Part shown: piece after piece, positions 38,972 through 49,828 of the stretch
How the letters are laid out: each line of letters starts with the position of its first letter
How positions within the stretch are numbered: position 1 is the stretch's first letter
Source of the DNA: Desulfobacter sp.
GTDB lineage: Bacteria > Desulfobacterota > Desulfobacteria > Desulfobacterales > Desulfobacteraceae
Direction: 5' to 3'
Length of the DNA stretch: 64,000 nucleotides
Assembly (NCBI GenBank): GCA_028768545.1
Contig: CP054838.1
Location: 3,779,001 to 3,843,000 of the forward strand
Translations under genes and position numbers: made by a program
Notes under the pieces: generated by a model
Database searches by the model: none
What the model saw: only the letters and a program-made list of their open reading frames with translations
Told to the model about the DNA's origin: nothing

Positions 38972-40138
38972 CTATTTGATTTTAAGGGATCGGGCAAGAT
39001 TTTGCGCCTTTTCCCTGGCCCAGTAGTCGGCCTCAATAATACCTGAAAGATCAGGATTGTCAATGCAGGTGTGGCGTCCCATCACCTCTGAAATAAGTGT
39101 AAAAATATCCAAAAATCCTATTTCCCTTTGCAAGAACGCTCCAACGGCAATCTCGTTGGCAGCATTCATCACCGCAGGCAGGGTCCCTTTTTGCCTGCAG
39201 GCTTCAAAGGCAAATTCAAGGGAGGGAAATTTTCGGGTATCCGGTGCTTCAAAGGTCAGGCTGGCTAAATCGGGAAAATCAGGAAACCCGGTGCCAAGAT
39301 CCATACGGGAGGGCTGGGAAAAGGCATAGGCAATGGCCGCCATCATATCCGGCACCCCCATCTGAGCCATGACAGCCCCGTCCTTGAATCCGACCATGGA
39401 ATGAACAATGGACTGGGGATGGACCAACACCGTGATCTGATCATGGGTGATCCCGAAAAGCGCAACCGCCTCGATCACCTCAAGCCCCTTGTTCATCAGG
39501 GTGGCAGAATCAATGCTGATCTTTTGCCCCATATCCCAGGTGGGATGGTTCAGGGCATCTGCCGGAATAATATCTTTAAAGGTTTCATGGGGCCGGGTTC
39601 TGAAAGGACCGCCCGAAGCTGTTAAAAAGACCTGTTTAAAATCCCTGGATTGATTGCCCTGAAGACATTGAAAAATGGCAGAGTGTTCTGAATCCACCGG
39701 CAGGATATCCACCCCTTTTTCTTTGGCCCTTGCCATGACCAGATCGCCTGCCATGACCAGGGTTTCCTTGTTGGCCAGGGCGATTTGCTTTTTTGCATCA
39801 ATGGCCGCAAGGGCCGGTTTCAGCCCTGCCGCGCCCACCATGGCCAAAAGCACCATGTCTGCCGTTTCCCATTGAGCCGCAAGGACAAACCCCTGTTCTC
39901 CCCAGAAAATCTCCGGGCAATCTTTGGGATCAACAAGATGTGAGAGTTCATCAGCCCCGTTTTGGTCCAGCACCGCCACCATCGCAGGCTTGAACTCACG
40001 GATCAATTCAGCCATGAGCGCAAGATTTTTAGCGCAGGTCAGCACCTGAACATCGAAACGGTCAGGATGCATGCGGACAATTTTAAGGGCAGAGCTGCCG
40101 ATTGAGCCTGTGGCCCCAAGGATGGCCAGAGACTTCAT
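38972..40138 (-). CDS. ispC: 1-deoxy-D-xylulose 5-phosphate reductoisomerase
   Basis: Second enzyme of the MEP isoprenoid pathway, 388 residues. NADPH site ILGATGSIGSSALKIV, then ANKETLVMAGDL, VDSEHSAIFQCLQG (metal and substrate site), SASGGPFRT-like TASGGPFRT and NAANEIAVGAFL. The start overlaps the cdsA stop. It ends in LKIK with TAG, a normal family end, so TAG acts as a stop here. Confidence 0.96.
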   Translation of the reverse strand: MKSLAILGATGSIGSSALKIVRMHPDRFDVQVLTCAKNLALMAELIREFKPAMVAVLDQNGADELSHLVDPKDCPEIFWGEQGFVLAAQWETADMVLLAMVGAAGLKPALAAIDAKKQIALANKETLVMAGDLVMARAKEKGVDILPVDSEHSAIFQCLQGNQSRDFKQVFLTASGGPFRTRPHETFKDIIPADALNHPTWDMGQKISIDSATLMNKGLEVIEAVALFGITHDQITVLVHPQSIVHSMVGFKDGAVMAQMGVPDMMAAIAYAFSQPSRMDLGTGFPDFPDLASLTFEAPDTRKFPSLEFAFEACRQKGTLPAVMNAANEIAVGAFLQREIGFLDIFTLISEVMGRHTCIDNPDLSGIIEADYWAREKAQNLARSLKIK

Positions 40139-40950
40139 CGAATAAACGCCAGAAAAACGTAGAGCACGGGAATGGCCAGAAGCAGCCCGTCAATCCGGTC
40201 GAGCATGCCCCCGTGTCCGGGCAGGATACGGCCGGAATCCTTGACCTGGTTGACCCGTTTCATGGCAGATTCAAACAGATCCCCGATCTGGCCTGCAACC
40301 GCCATGGCCAAGGCGCAGGGAATGGAAAAAAGGGCCAGAGAAAGATCTGAAAAAAAGATAAGGCAGAATATAAATCCGGCCACAACCGATGTGACCAGCC
40401 CGCCCAAGGATCCTTCAATGGTTTTGTTGGGGCTGATTTTCGGGGCCAGTTTATTTTTCCCCAAATAGGTTCCCGTATAAAAAGCGCCCGTATCATTGGC
40501 AAAGCTGACAATGAGCAGCCAGATAATCCAGAAGGTGCCGCCGGAAAGTTCCCGGATAAAGACCAGAAGGGCCAGGGAAACCGGAATATAAACAATGCCG
40601 AGCACCTGTCTTGCAATCAGATCAAATACCCGGGGCATGGCGGAAAACCTGAACAAGACAAAGATGGACAAGGTCATCAGGTTCAGGGCAAGGATCAGGA
40701 ACATCACCTGCCAGGATTGCAGGCAGGCACCCATGACCAGCACCATGGAGGTGGTATAGGAAATAATTTTTATGGACTGGGAGGCAGGGCCGTCGTCAGT
40801 GCCGCAGATGATCCGCAGATACTCTCGTACGGCAAAAATCGCCACCACTGAGACCAGGGCGGCCACAATCAGGATTGACCCCTTGAGAATAATCCAGAGA
40901 ACAAGGGGAGCAAGAATTACAGCGGTGAGCCATCGTTGGAGGTGTTGCAT
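40135..40950 (-). CDS. cdsA: Phosphatidate cytidylyltransferase
   Basis: A 271-residue integral membrane enzyme making CDP-diacylglycerol. The signature is SFANDTGAFYTGTYLGKNKLAPKISPNKTIEGSLGG, here given as pieces SFANDTGAF, APKISPNKT and EGSLGG, with the final HGGMLDRIDGLL. It overlaps the end of uppS by about 34 bases and ispC by four. Confidence 0.95.
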   Translation of the reverse strand: MQHLQRWLTAVILAPLVLWIILKGSILIVAALVSVVAIFAVREYLRIICGTDDGPASQSIKIISYTTSMVLVMGACLQSWQVMFLILALNLMTLSIFVLFRFSAMPRVFDLIARQVLGIVYIPVSLALLVFIRELSGGTFWIIWLLIVSFANDTGAFYTGTYLGKNKLAPKISPNKTIEGSLGGLVTSVVAGFIFCLIFFSDLSLALFSIPCALAMAVAGQIGDLFESAMKRVNQVKDSGRILPGHGGMLDRIDGLLLAIPVLYVFLAFIR

Positions 40951-41687
40951 TTTACCTTCCCGAACCGTCGGTCCCTTTTCTGAAAATCAATTAATATTTC
41001 ATGGAACTCCCGGGCTGAAAAATCCGGCCACAGGGTATCTGTGACATAGAGTTCCGAATAGGCGGCCTGCCACATCATAAAATTGGAAAGACGAAATTCA
41101 CCTGAGGTTCTGATGATCAGATCAGGATCCGGCATACCCTGGGTGTAAAGATGAGAAGACAGGGTCTTTTCGCTGATCTGTTCGGGCTTGAGTTTTCCCT
41201 CCAGAACCTTGGCCGCCATCTGTCTTGCCGCCCGGGTGATCTCCTCCCGGCTGCCGTAGCTTAGGGCCAGGTTTAAAACCATTTGGGTGTTGTCCCGGGT
41301 CAGATCCATGGTCAGATCGGCCTCTTTTCGGACGTCGAGCGGCAGTTTTTCCTTCTGCCCCAGAATATTCAGGCGAATCCCCTGGGTGGCAAGCTCGTTT
41401 CGCTCGGATACCAAAAAGCGCTTGAGCAGTATAATCAATGCCGTAACTTCGGCTTTGGGCCGGCCCCAGTTTTCAGTGGAAAAGGCATACAGGGTCAGCA
41501 TCCCAATCCCAAGTTCCCGGCAGGCCCTTACAATATTGCGAACCGTTGCAGACCCTTTTTCATGGCCCTTGATCCGGTTCATCAGCCTTTTTTTGGCCCA
41601 CCGGCCGTTGCCGTCCATGATCATGGCCACATGGTCGGGCAGATGAGACAAATTCACATCTGTGGACTGGTTGGAATCAGACTTCAA
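40917..41687 (-). CDS. uppS: Isoprenyl (undecaprenyl) diphosphate synthase
   Basis: A cis-prenyltransferase of 256 residues making the lipid carrier for peptidoglycan synthesis. HVAMIMDGNGRWAKKR holds the catalytic Asp, LTLYAFSTENWGRP and the C-terminal DLIIRTSGEFRLSNFMMWQ bind substrate. It overlaps frr by eleven bases and cdsA downstream, in the usual frr-uppS-cdsA order. Confidence 0.95.
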   Translation of the reverse strand: MKSDSNQSTDVNLSHLPDHVAMIMDGNGRWAKKRLMNRIKGHEKGSATVRNIVRACRELGIGMLTLYAFSTENWGRPKAEVTALIILLKRFLVSERNELATQGIRLNILGQKEKLPLDVRKEADLTMDLTRDNTQMVLNLALSYGSREEITRAARQMAAKVLEGKLKPEQISEKTLSSHLYTQGMPDPDLIIRTSGEFRLSNFMMWQAAYSELYVTDTLWPDFSAREFHEILIDFQKRDRRFGKVKCNTSNDGSPL

Positions 41688-42234
41688 GAATTTCTTTTTC
41701 CTTGGCCTCGTAAATCTTGTCCAGTTTTTTAATGGATAAATCCGTAAATTCCTGAACCTGTTTCTGGGCTTTAAAACTGTCGTCTTCTGAGATATCCCCC
41801 TCTTTCTGGAGGTCCTTGATCATCTCATTGGAATCCCTGCGGATATTTCTCACAGCCACCTTGAAATCCTCACAGATTTTGGCCACGTTCTTGGCAATTT
41901 CCTTTCTGCGGTCCTCGGTCAGGGGAGGAATGGCAATGCGGATAAGTTTGCCGTCATTGGAAGGGGTCAGTCCCAGGTTGGCCTTAAAGATAGCTTTTTC
42001 CACCTCATTGATCACGCTCACATCCCAGGGCTTTACCGTAATCAGCCGGCTTTCGGGAATGGAGACCGTTGCCATCTGGGGAAGGGGGGTCTGTGTGCCG
42101 TAATAATCGACTTTTACGCCGTCAAGTATGGCCTGAGATGCTCTTCCGGTACGAACCTTGGTCAACTCGTGTTCAAATGCCTTTTCAGACTTTCCCATCC
42201 GTTCTTTAGTTTCTTGGAGCACTTCATCTATCAT
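41677..42234 (-). CDS. frr: Ribosome recycling factor
   Basis: A 185-residue protein of normal length: KVRTGRASQAILDGVKVDYYG, NDGKLIRIAIPPLTEDRRKEI and the long C-terminal helix. It splits post-termination ribosomes together with EF-G. It follows pyrH by about 120 bases, which probably contain a spacer without a gene. Confidence 0.96.
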   Translation of the reverse strand: MIDEVLQETKERMGKSEKAFEHELTKVRTGRASQAILDGVKVDYYGTQTPLPQMATVSIPESRLITVKPWDVSVINEVEKAIFKANLGLTPSNDGKLIRIAIPPLTEDRRKEIAKNVAKICEDFKVAVRNIRRDSNEMIKDLQKEGDISEDDSFKAQKQVQEFTDLSIKKLDKIYEAKEKEILEV

Positions 42235-42355
42235 AACAACACATCCTTAAAAATAGGTTAACGGTTTAGGTTTAACGGATCACTGAATGGCGGCCTTAAA
42301 ATAAAAAAAGCCAAGTCCTGCAGTCACCTGTTCAACGCTAACCGTTAACTTAAGG

Positions 42356-43078
42356 TTACTTATTGTATATCCTTGTACCGATGGCTTCGCCACGTACCGC
42401 TTTATAAATATTATCTGCCTTGTGAAGATCAAACACCTGCAAGGGCAGATCATGCTCCATGGCAAGGGAAATGGCCGTCATATCCATCACATGGAGCTGT
42501 TTTTCAATCACCCGCATATAGGACAATTCATCAAACATAACCGCATCATTGTGAACAATGGGATCTTTATCATATACCCCGTCCACCTGAGTTGCCTTGA
42601 AAAGAATCTGGGCCCGGACTTCATTGGCCCGGAGGACGGCTGCGGTATCTGTTGTAAAATACGGATTGCCCGTACCTGCGGCAAAAATCACCACCCGGCC
42701 CTTTTCAAGGTGGCGGATGGCTTTTCTCCGGATAAAGGGCTCTGCAATCTTATCCATGGCAATGGCGGTCTGTACCCGGGTCGGCACATCGCATTTTTCA
42801 AGGGCGTCGCAAAGTGCAAGGCTGTTGATGACCGTGGCCAGCATACCCATGTTGTCCGCCGATGTTCTGTCCATACCGGCGGAAGAGCCTGCAACTCCCC
42901 TGAAAATATTACCACCGCCCACAACAACGGTAATTTGCACCCCGAGCTGATAGACCTTGGCCACTTCGGCCGCCACATAGTGAATCATCTCAGGGGTGAT
43001 GCCGAAGCCCTGATTACCCATCAGGGCTTCGCCGCTCAGCTTGATTAGAACCCGTTGAAACTCAGGTTTTTTATCCAA
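42356..43078 (-). CDS. pyrH: UMP kinase
   Basis: A 240-residue amino-acid-kinase fold protein: [58 protein letters not shown]. It phosphorylates UMP and is hexameric in bacteria. It lies four bases after tsf in the conserved rpsB-tsf-pyrH-frr order. Confidence 0.96.
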   Translation of the reverse strand: MDKKPEFQRVLIKLSGEALMGNQGFGITPEMIHYVAAEVAKVYQLGVQITVVVGGGNIFRGVAGSSAGMDRTSADNMGMLATVINSLALCDALEKCDVPTRVQTAIAMDKIAEPFIRRKAIRHLEKGRVVIFAAGTGNPYFTTDTAAVLRANEVRAQILFKATQVDGVYDKDPIVHNDAVMFDELSYMRVIEKQLHVMDMTAISLAMEHDLPLQVFDLHKADNIYKAVRGEAIGTRIYNK

Positions 43079-43082
43079 GACT

Positions 43083-43679
43083 TTATTCTCCTATCTGGAA
43101 ACGTGCAAATCTTCTGATCTGAATATTTTCACCGATCTTGCCGATTGTTTCTTTCAGGACTTCTTCAATGGTTTTCTGGGGATCTTTAACATATTGCTGG
43201 CTCATGAGGCAGACTTCTTTGTAGAATTTTTCCACCTTGCCGTCCACAATCTTGTCAATGATATTTTCCGGTTTTCCCTCTTCAAGCATCTGGGCCCGGT
43301 AAATTTCTCTTTCCTTTTCAATCACTGCCGGATCCACATCATCAGAGGTGAGTCCCGCAGGATTTGCCGCGGCAATATGCATGGCAATATTTTTGGCAAA
43401 CTCCTCAAACGCCTCTGTTTTTGCCACAAAATCAGATTCGCAGTTGATTTCAACAAGGACACCTAACTTGGCACCCGTGTGAATATAGGGAAAGATAATC
43501 CCTTCACTGGTGGAACGTCCGGCCCGTTTTGCTGCCTTGGCCAGCCCTTTTTTTCTCAAAAGGTCAATTGCCTTTTCCATATCGCCGTCGGCATCGGCCA
43601 GGACCCGTTTACAGTCCATAATACCCGAGCCGGTGGCGGCACGAAGCTCTTTAACCATTGCTGCAGAAATTTCAGCCAT
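43083..43679 (-). CDS. tsf: Elongation factor Ts
   Basis: A 198-residue short form of EF-Ts. The N-terminal UBA-like part has [19 protein letters not shown] with the TDP-type binding helix, and then a core with [17 protein letters not shown]. It is the nucleotide exchange factor of EF-Tu. Shorter than the E. coli protein by one subdomain, as in many deltaproteobacteria. Confidence 0.95.
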   Translation of the reverse strand: MAEISAAMVKELRAATGSGIMDCKRVLADADGDMEKAIDLLRKKGLAKAAKRAGRSTSEGIIFPYIHTGAKLGVLVEINCESDFVAKTEAFEEFAKNIAMHIAAANPAGLTSDDVDPAVIEKEREIYRAQMLEEGKPENIIDKIVDGKVEKFYKEVCLMSQQYVKDPQKTIEEVLKETIGKIGENIQIRRFARFQIGE

Positions 43680-43703
43680 TTTTTATCTTGCTCCTTATTC
43701 TCT

Positions 43704-44579
43704 TTATTCAGTGACTGCGTCAGTATTTTCCTGTTTTTCTTCGGGTGCTGCGGTTTTTCTTTTGATCTTTTCAACAACCGGACCGTCGCTGCCGTCAGAA
43801 ACGATTTCCATGCCGACCTGTTCGCCGAGATTTTCAACCGGTTTTCTTTCAACGGCTTCCTTGTTCTTGTCAGATTCCGCACGTTGTTTTTCCTGCCAGA
43901 TCTGGCGGCCCTCAATCACGGCATCGGCCACTCTGGAGGTAAAAAGACGAATGGACCGGATGGCATCGTCATTTCCCGGAATTACATAATCAATATCATC
44001 GGGGTCACAATTGGTATCCACCACGGCAACGATTGGAATCCCAAGGCGTTTTGCCTCTTTTACCGCAATGGTCTCATTCTTGGAATCAATGATAAACAGG
44101 GCACCGGGCAATTTTTTCATATTTGAAATACCGCCGATGGCAAACTCAAGTTTGGTTTTATCCTTGAGCATTTTAGCCTGTTCTTTCTTGGGATAATTTT
44201 CCAGGGTGCCGTCGTTTTCAATGGAGTTGAGAAAGTGAAACCTGGAAATATTATTTTTAATGGTCTGAAAATTGGTGAGCATCCCGCCCAGCCATCTATT
44301 TTCAACATAGTAGGATTCAGCCCGGTTGGCCTCTTCGTAGATGGCTTCAGATGCCTGTTTTTTGGTTCCCACAAAAAGAACGTCCTGACCGTTGGCAGCA
44401 ATGTTTTTAATAAAGTCATGGGCGTCTCTGAACAATTTGACGGTCTGCTGAAGGTCGATGATGTAAATCCCATTTCTTGCGCCAAAGATATACTTTTTCA
44501 TCTTGGGGTTCCAGCGTTTGGTCTGATGTCCGAAATGAACACCTGCTTCCAGTAATTCTCTAATTGAAATGTAAGCCAT
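43704..44579 (-). CDS. rpsB: 30S ribosomal protein S2
   Basis: A 291-residue S2 protein: [62 protein letters not shown]. The last 50 residues are an acidic and lysine-rich tail beyond the E. coli end. First gene of the rpsB-tsf-pyrH series; a promoter should lie in 44580-44700, but I see no clear hexamers. Confidence 0.96.
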   Translation of the reverse strand: MAYISIRELLEAGVHFGHQTKRWNPKMKKYIFGARNGIYIIDLQQTVKLFRDAHDFIKNIAANGQDVLFVGTKKQASEAIYEEANRAESYYVENRWLGGMLTNFQTIKNNISRFHFLNSIENDGTLENYPKKEQAKMLKDKTKLEFAIGGISNMKKLPGALFIIDSKNETIAVKEAKRLGIPIVAVVDTNCDPDDIDYVIPGNDDAIRSIRLFTSRVADAVIEGRQIWQEKQRAESDKNKEAVERKPVENLGEQVGMEIVSDGSDGPVVEKIKRKTAAPEEKQENTDAVTE

Positions 44580-44742
44580 TTTTTCTCCAAAATTTTAAAT
44601 GGTTTTTAAATTCTTCCACCCACTTCATTCCCGGATATCGACTTTTTAAAAAAGCACCGGACTCCAGGTCCATGGATGTGCGTTGTTTGCATACAAAAAC
44701 AAAATCCAAATTTATATATCAAATAACAAAGGGATAATCAAT

Positions 44743-45609
44743 TTATTTTTTAAAGAGGGCCAGTCGGTCATGGCCTGCAAGATCCTTGATAAACTTAAGA
44801 TCCGAGATCCAGGAATGGGTGGCGGCAATCTGAGACACGCCAGGGGCCTGGTCAAATCCCATTTCAAGGACCACCCGGCCACCCGGATTCAGGCGATTTT
44901 TTGCCTGGCCAAGAATATGCCTGATGGAATCCAGACCGTCAGGACCTCCGTCCAGGGCAAGGCGTGGTTCATGATCTTTAATTTCAGGCGCCAGAAGATC
45001 AATATCTGCTCCGGGAATATAGGGTGGATTGGACAAAATCAGATCAAACCCGGCATCTTCACGGACGGCATCCATCCATGATCCCCTGAAAAATGCGATG
45101 GGGGTTTGGGCAATGGCCGCAGCATTTTCCATGGCCGTTGCCAGGGCGATTTTTGAAAGATCAGATGCAAAAAAACAATGTTCAGGACAGGCCTTGGCCA
45201 GGGAGACGATCACAGCTCCGGATCCTGCACCCAGCTCAATGACCCGGGCCGTTTTGCCGGACTCCTTGAAACGAACCAGAATATCCATGGCCGTTTCCAC
45301 CAGCACCTCAGTGTCCGGCCGTGGAATGAGCACGCCCTGGCCCACCGTAAAAACATCTTCAAAAAACCCTTTTTCACCGGTGATATAGGCCACAGGTTCA
45401 TGGGTCACCCGCCGTTTGATGCCGGCCTTAAACCCGGCCAGTTCCTGTTTTTCCAGGGGCCTGTCATGCTGAAGATAGAGATCCAGACGCCGAACGCCCA
45501 GGGTTGAGGCCAAAAGGATTTCACCGGTCAGCCGGGGACTGTCAATCCCATGATCTGAAAAATACCCTTCGGTCCAGGCAAGCAGGGTTTTAATGGTCCA
45601 GTCAGCCAA
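44743..45609 (-). CDS. prmC: Release factor glutamine methyltransferase
   Basis: A 288-residue SAM-dependent methyltransferase that modifies the GGQ glutamine of release factors. VIELGAGSGAVIVSLA binds SAM and LSNPPYIPGAD is the N-P-P-Y catalytic motif. It follows prfA, its substrate, by 20 bases. Confidence 0.95.
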   Translation of the reverse strand: MADWTIKTLLAWTEGYFSDHGIDSPRLTGEILLASTLGVRRLDLYLQHDRPLEKQELAGFKAGIKRRVTHEPVAYITGEKGFFEDVFTVGQGVLIPRPDTEVLVETAMDILVRFKESGKTARVIELGAGSGAVIVSLAKACPEHCFFASDLSKIALATAMENAAAIAQTPIAFFRGSWMDAVREDAGFDLILSNPPYIPGADIDLLAPEIKDHEPRLALDGGPDGLDSIRHILGQAKNRLNPGGRVVLEMGFDQAPGVSQIAATHSWISDLKFIKDLAGHDRLALFKK

Positions 45610-45629
45610 AAGAGGTCATTTCCCGGGCT

Positions 45630-46694
45630 TCAACCCATCTCTTTGAGGGATTGGGCCTGGTTGTAGGTCCTGAGCTGGTCTATGATTTCCTGGATATCCC
45701 CTTCCATGATATGGTCCAGCTTGTACAAGGTCAGCCCGATGCGGTGATCGGTCATCCTGCCCTGGGGAAAATTATAGGTCCGGATGCGGCCTGAACGGTC
45801 TCCGGTACCCACCTGGCCTTTACGGTCAGCGGCCCGTTTTGCCTCTTCTTCCTGAATTTTGGCATCCAGGATTCTTGACTTGAGGACGTTCATGGCCTTG
45901 GCCTTGTTTTTGTGCTGGGATTTCTCATCCTGACAGGTGGCGGTCACCCCTGTGGGAACATGGGTGATCCGGACGGCAGAATCCGTGGTGTTGACCGACT
46001 GGCCGCCGGGACCGGACGATCTGAACACGTCAATTTTAAGGTCCGCAGGATTGATGTCTATGTCCACATCCTCGGCTTCGGGCAAAACCGCCACGGTCAC
46101 AGCCGAGGTATGCACCCGTCCCTGGGTCTCGGTTTCAGGCACCCGCTGCACCCTGTGGGTGCCGCTCTCATATTTAAACTCTGAAAACGCGCCCTTTCCC
46201 CGGATCATGGAGACCACTTCCTTGAACCCGCCGGCAGCAGAGTCATTTTTTTCAATGATCTCAATATGCCAGTTCCGGCTTTCGGCAAATCTCGAATACA
46301 TGCGGAAAAGATCCCCTGCAAAGATACCGGCCTCTTCTCCGCCGGTACCGGCCCTGATCTCCAGGATTACATTTTTCCCGTCCCTGGGATCCTTGGGCAT
46401 GAGCAAAAGGTTCAAATCTGAATTCAAGGACTCAAGACGGGTCTCAAGGGCCGGAATCTCTTCTTTGGCCATGGCCCGGATATCCAGGTCCTCATCCCTG
46501 AGAAGCTCTCTGGCCTCTTCCAGTTCTTCTTGAACCCCTTCGTACTCCCGGAACACAGGCACGATCTTGTTGAGCTCACCATGCTCTTTAAGATAATCCT
46601 GGTATTTTTTCTGATCACTGATAACGGCAGGATCGCTGAGCAACTGCTCCAGTTTAATATACCGTTCTTCAATGCCTTTTAATTTTCCAATCAT
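45630..46694 (-). CDS. prfA: Peptide chain release factor 1
   Basis: A 354-residue class I release factor. [17 protein letters not shown] holds the GGQ loop and [13 protein letters not shown] the codon-recognition region (P-x-T-type loop is close by). RF1 reads UAA and UAG. Its intact presence matters when judging the in-frame TAG codons elsewhere in the window. Confidence 0.96.
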   Translation of the reverse strand: MIGKLKGIEERYIKLEQLLSDPAVISDQKKYQDYLKEHGELNKIVPVFREYEGVQEELEEARELLRDEDLDIRAMAKEEIPALETRLESLNSDLNLLLMPKDPRDGKNVILEIRAGTGGEEAGIFAGDLFRMYSRFAESRNWHIEIIEKNDSAAGGFKEVVSMIRGKGAFSEFKYESGTHRVQRVPETETQGRVHTSAVTVAVLPEAEDVDIDINPADLKIDVFRSSGPGGQSVNTTDSAVRITHVPTGVTATCQDEKSQHKNKAKAMNVLKSRILDAKIQEEEAKRAADRKGQVGTGDRSGRIRTYNFPQGRMTDHRIGLTLYKLDHIMEGDIQEIIDQLRTYNQAQSLKEMG

Positions 46695-46721
46695 GATACA
46701 AATACCCTGGCGTAAAAATTC

Positions 46722-46752
46722 AAAAAGGGGTCCTTGTTCAAGACCCCCTTTT
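46722..46752 (-). terminator. Rho-independent terminator downstream of rpmE
   Basis: AAAAAGGGGTC at 46722-46732 pairs with GACCCCCTTTT at 46742-46752, giving a stem followed by T on the minus strand. It separates rpmE-rho from prfA-prmC. Confidence 0.75.
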
Positions 46753-46772
46753 AGTGACTGAATGCTGTCTGA

Positions 46773-47000
46773 CTAAACCAGCTTGCTTGCGTCAAACCCT
46801 GCGTATTTTTTCTTAAACCTGTCGATTCTGCCTGCAGAGTCAACCAGTTTTTGTTTCCCGGTGAAGAAAGGGTGGCACTGGGAACAGATTTCAACCTTGA
46901 TGTTTTCCTTGGTAGATCCCACGTCAAAGGTTGCACCGCATGCACAGGATGCGGTTGTCTTTGTGTAGTTCGGATGGATGTCTTTTTTCATGTTACACAC
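46773..47000 (-). CDS. rpmE: 50S ribosomal protein L31, zinc-binding form
   Basis: A 75-residue L31 with the zinc ligands C-x-C (SCACGA) and C-x2-C (CSQCHPF), the C+ type, ending [16 protein letters not shown] normal TAG terminates it. It lies 73 bases after rho. Confidence 0.95.
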   Translation of the reverse strand: MCNMKKDIHPNYTKTTASCACGATFDVGSTKENIKVEICSQCHPFFTGKQKLVDSAGRIDRFKKKYAGFDASKLV

Positions 47001-47073
47001 AACTCCTTGTCAGACCTTCGTTATAAAAGGCCTTTAAATCATTTAATTTACATATTGCCTGTTGTTTCTCTTC

Positions 47074-48321
47074 TTATGAATTCATCAATTCAAGAAACTC
47101 TTTATTATCCTTTGTTCCTTGCATTTTTTCAAGTAAAAACTGCATACTGTCCACAGAATTTAAACTGGACAGCAATTTTCTCAAGATCCAGACCCGGTTC
47201 AAAACGCTGGGTTCCAAGAGCAGTTCTTCCTTTCGGGTTCCGGACTTGTTCATGTCAATGGCCGGAAAAACTCTTTTGTCCGAAAGCTTTCTGTCCAGAA
47301 CCAGCTCCATATTACCCGTACCCTTGAACTCTTCAAAGATAACCTCGTCCATTCTGGATCCCGTATCCACCAGAGCCGTGGCAATAATGGTCAGACTGCC
47401 CCCTTCCTCAATATTACGGGCTGCCCCGAAAAACCGCTTGGGCCGGTCCAGGGCATTGGAGTCCACACCACCGGACAAAATCTTGCCCGAAGGCGGCATC
47501 ACCGAGTTATACGCCCTTGCAAGGCGGGTAATGGAATCTAATAAAATAACCACATCATGGCCCTGTTCCACAATTCTCTTGGCCTTTTCAATGACCATTT
47601 CCGCCACCTGGACATGGCGTTCCGACGGTTCGTCAAAGGTGGAAGAGATCACTTCCGCATCCACGGACCTTGCCATATCCGTGACTTCCTCGGGCCGCTC
47701 ATCAATGAGAACGATCATGGGAACGATATTTTTATGGGCCTTGATCATGGAGTTGGCGATATTCTGCAGCAGCATGGTCTTACCAGCCTTGGGAGGCGAG
47801 ACAATAAGCCCGCGCTGGCCAAACCCGATGGGGCACATCAGGTCAATCACCCGTGTGGAATAATTATCCGGTTCACACTCAAGATTCATCTTCCGATCCG
47901 GATACAAAGGCATGAGATTATCAAAAAGAATGGTTTCAGCCGCCATTTCAGGATTGAGAAAATTCACCGCCTCCACCTTGAGCAGGGCAAAATACCGCTC
48001 GGAATCCTTGGGCTGACGGACCTGGCCGGAAATGGTATCCCCGGTTCTCAGGTTAAACCGACGAATCTGGGAGGGAGAGACATAGATATCATCAGGCCCC
48101 GGCAGGTAATTATACCCGGGCGCCCTTAAAAATCCGAAACCGTCCGGAAGAATCTCAAGGGTTCCTTCCCCGTAAATCTGACCGCTTTCCTCAATATTTG
48201 CCTGGAGCAGGGCAAAAATCAGCTCTTGTTTTTTCAGACCGCCGATCCCCTGAATATTGTATTTTTTGGCAAGTTTGGTCAGCTCACTGATTTTCATCTT
48301 ATTGAGTTCTACAAGATTCAT
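47074..48321 (-). CDS. rho: Transcription termination factor Rho
   Basis: A 415-residue hexameric RNA helicase. N-terminal Rho_N helix ([21 protein letters not shown]), RNA-binding domain ([22 protein letters not shown]), Walker [13 protein letters not shown], Walker B VILLIDE-like [14 protein letters not shown], and late R-loop [12 protein letters not shown]. Intact. Confidence 0.97.
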   Translation of the reverse strand: MNLVELNKMKISELTKLAKKYNIQGIGGLKKQELIFALLQANIEESGQIYGEGTLEILPDGFGFLRAPGYNYLPGPDDIYVSPSQIRRFNLRTGDTISGQVRQPKDSERYFALLKVEAVNFLNPEMAAETILFDNLMPLYPDRKMNLECEPDNYSTRVIDLMCPIGFGQRGLIVSPPKAGKTMLLQNIANSMIKAHKNIVPMIVLIDERPEEVTDMARSVDAEVISSTFDEPSERHVQVAEMVIEKAKRIVEQGHDVVILLDSITRLARAYNSVMPPSGKILSGGVDSNALDRPKRFFGAARNIEEGGSLTIIATALVDTGSRMDEVIFEEFKGTGNMELVLDRKLSDKRVFPAIDMNKSGTRKEELLLEPSVLNRVWILRKLLSSLNSVDSMQFLLEKMQGTKDNKEFLELMNS

Positions 48322-48477
48322 TCAATCTCCTGGATTTTCTTCATCGGTTATATATTTAAAGTCAAAGATTGTTAAAGATATAGGATACCTTTTTTGATAG
48401 TCTGGAAGCCAAAACGGCCTGCGGGAAAAAAAGTAATGGATTTTGAAGCACTTTAGTACACAATGCTAAATAAAGCA

Positions 48478-49104
48478 TTATGAATTTTTTGTCAAGCGCT
48501 CTTTTACCTCTTTTTCGTATAATACTGCTACAGCCCTGAAAACCGCCTCTTTATCCCCATGATTGAAGATCACATGGTCTGCCCGTTTCATTTTTTCTTC
48601 CTGGTCCATTTGAAGGGCCAGCATTTTTTTGGCATTGTCCGGATCCACATCATCCCGGGCCGAAATCCGTTTCACCAGTTGATCATCATCAGCAGCCACC
48701 ACCAGGGTCAAATCAAAAAAATCTTCCATCCCAAGTTCGAACAGCAGGGGCACCTCAACCACGCAGACCCTCTGGCCCGACCGGGCCATGGCTTCCATCT
48801 GAACTGCCATTTCCAGGACAATGGCCGGATGAACAATGCTTTCCAGCTGCTTGCGCATCCCGGGCCTGTTCACCATTATGTTTCGCAGCCGTGCCCGGTC
48901 CAGGCTCAAATCCCCGGCCACCACATCAGTGCCGAACAAGGCAACCACCTTTTTATAGGCCTTTATTTCCGGTTCCACCACCTGCCTTGCAATCTGGTCG
49001 CAATCCAGGGTTTTCAGGCCCAATTTTTCAAACCCCTTGCGGGCCAGGCTTTTTCCCGATCCTGCAGATCCGGTTACCCCGATCTTAAACACCTGATTAT
49101 CCAT
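48478..49104 (-). CDS. coaE: Dephospho-CoA kinase
   Basis: A 208-residue P-loop kinase for the last step of CoA synthesis: GVTGSAGSGKSLARKGFEKLG (P-loop), CDQIARQVVEP, VVEVPLLFELGMEDFFDL. It lies 156 bases upstream of rho in the transcription direction and is the outermost gene of this minus-strand series. Confidence 0.93.
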   Translation of the reverse strand: MDNQVFKIGVTGSAGSGKSLARKGFEKLGLKTLDCDQIARQVVEPEIKAYKKVVALFGTDVVAGDLSLDRARLRNIMVNRPGMRKQLESIVHPAIVLEMAVQMEAMARSGQRVCVVEVPLLFELGMEDFFDLTLVVAADDDQLVKRISARDDVDPDNAKKMLALQMDQEEKMKRADHVIFNHGDKEAVFRAVAVLYEKEVKERLTKNS

Positions 49105-49293
49105 AGTCTCTTCCCCGTTTGTCCGGTCCGGCTGTCCTGCACCATATTTTAGATTAAAATACCCTGGCTGATTTTTCTTTCATTGTTCGGATCTGACACG
49201 CCTGTCATAGGATTTGACTTATAATACGTTGTTATGGTATTTTTCAACCCCGTTTTATTTAACAACCTTAACCAAAACAAAAGGAAACCAAAC

Positions 49294-49713
49294 GTGGAAA
49301 GAACCTTATCCATTATTAAACCCGATGGGGTTGAAAAAAACATCATCGGTGAAGTGATCAAACACTTTGAATCCAACAACATCAAAATTGCGGCCATTAA
49401 AATGATCCAGTTGAGCAAACCCCAGGCCCAGGGATTTTATGCGGTTCACAAGGAACGCCCCTTTTTCGACAGCCTCACTGATTTCATGACCTCAGGCCCC
49501 ATCGTGGTCATGGTGCTTGAAGGTGAAGATGTGATTGCCAGAAACAGAAAACTCATGGGCGCTACCAACTTTAAAGAAGCAGAAGAAGGCACCATCCGTA
49601 AAGATTATGCCACAGACATTGAAAAAAATGTGGTCCACGGATCTGATGCACCTGAAACTGCTGCCTTTGAAATCAGCTATTTTTTCAACGGCCTTGAAAT
49701 CCAGGCCCGGTAA
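49294..49713 (+). CDS. ndk: Nucleoside diphosphate kinase
   Basis: A 139-residue NDP kinase: [13 protein letters not shown], the nucleotide-binding region [17 protein letters not shown] and the active-site His in [20 protein letters not shown]. The family begins just before ERTLSIIKP, so I take the GTG at 49294, with AAAAGGA upstream, over the in-frame codon at 49234. It is divergent from coaE. Confidence 0.95.
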   Translation: MERTLSIIKPDGVEKNIIGEVIKHFESNNIKIAAIKMIQLSKPQAQGFYAVHKERPFFDSLTDFMTSGPIVVMVLEGEDVIARNRKLMGATNFKEAEEGTIRKDYATDIEKNVVHGSDAPETAAFEISYFFNGLEIQAR

Positions 49714-49771
49714 ATCAGCCCTGCAGTAAAACCGGCCCCTTTATAGTAAGGGATGGCCGGACTGAACCCAA

Positions 49772-49805
49772 AAAAAGCCTTCTGGACTTATTCAGAAGGC
49801 TTTTT
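49772..49805. terminator. Bidirectional terminator after ndk
   Basis: AAAAAGCCTTCTG and CAGAAGGCTTTTT form a 13-base stem around an 8-base loop. It serves ndk from the left and the PPC-domain gene from the right. Confidence 0.88.
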
Positions 49806-49828
49806 GATTTTACCCCCCCTTGCCCGGC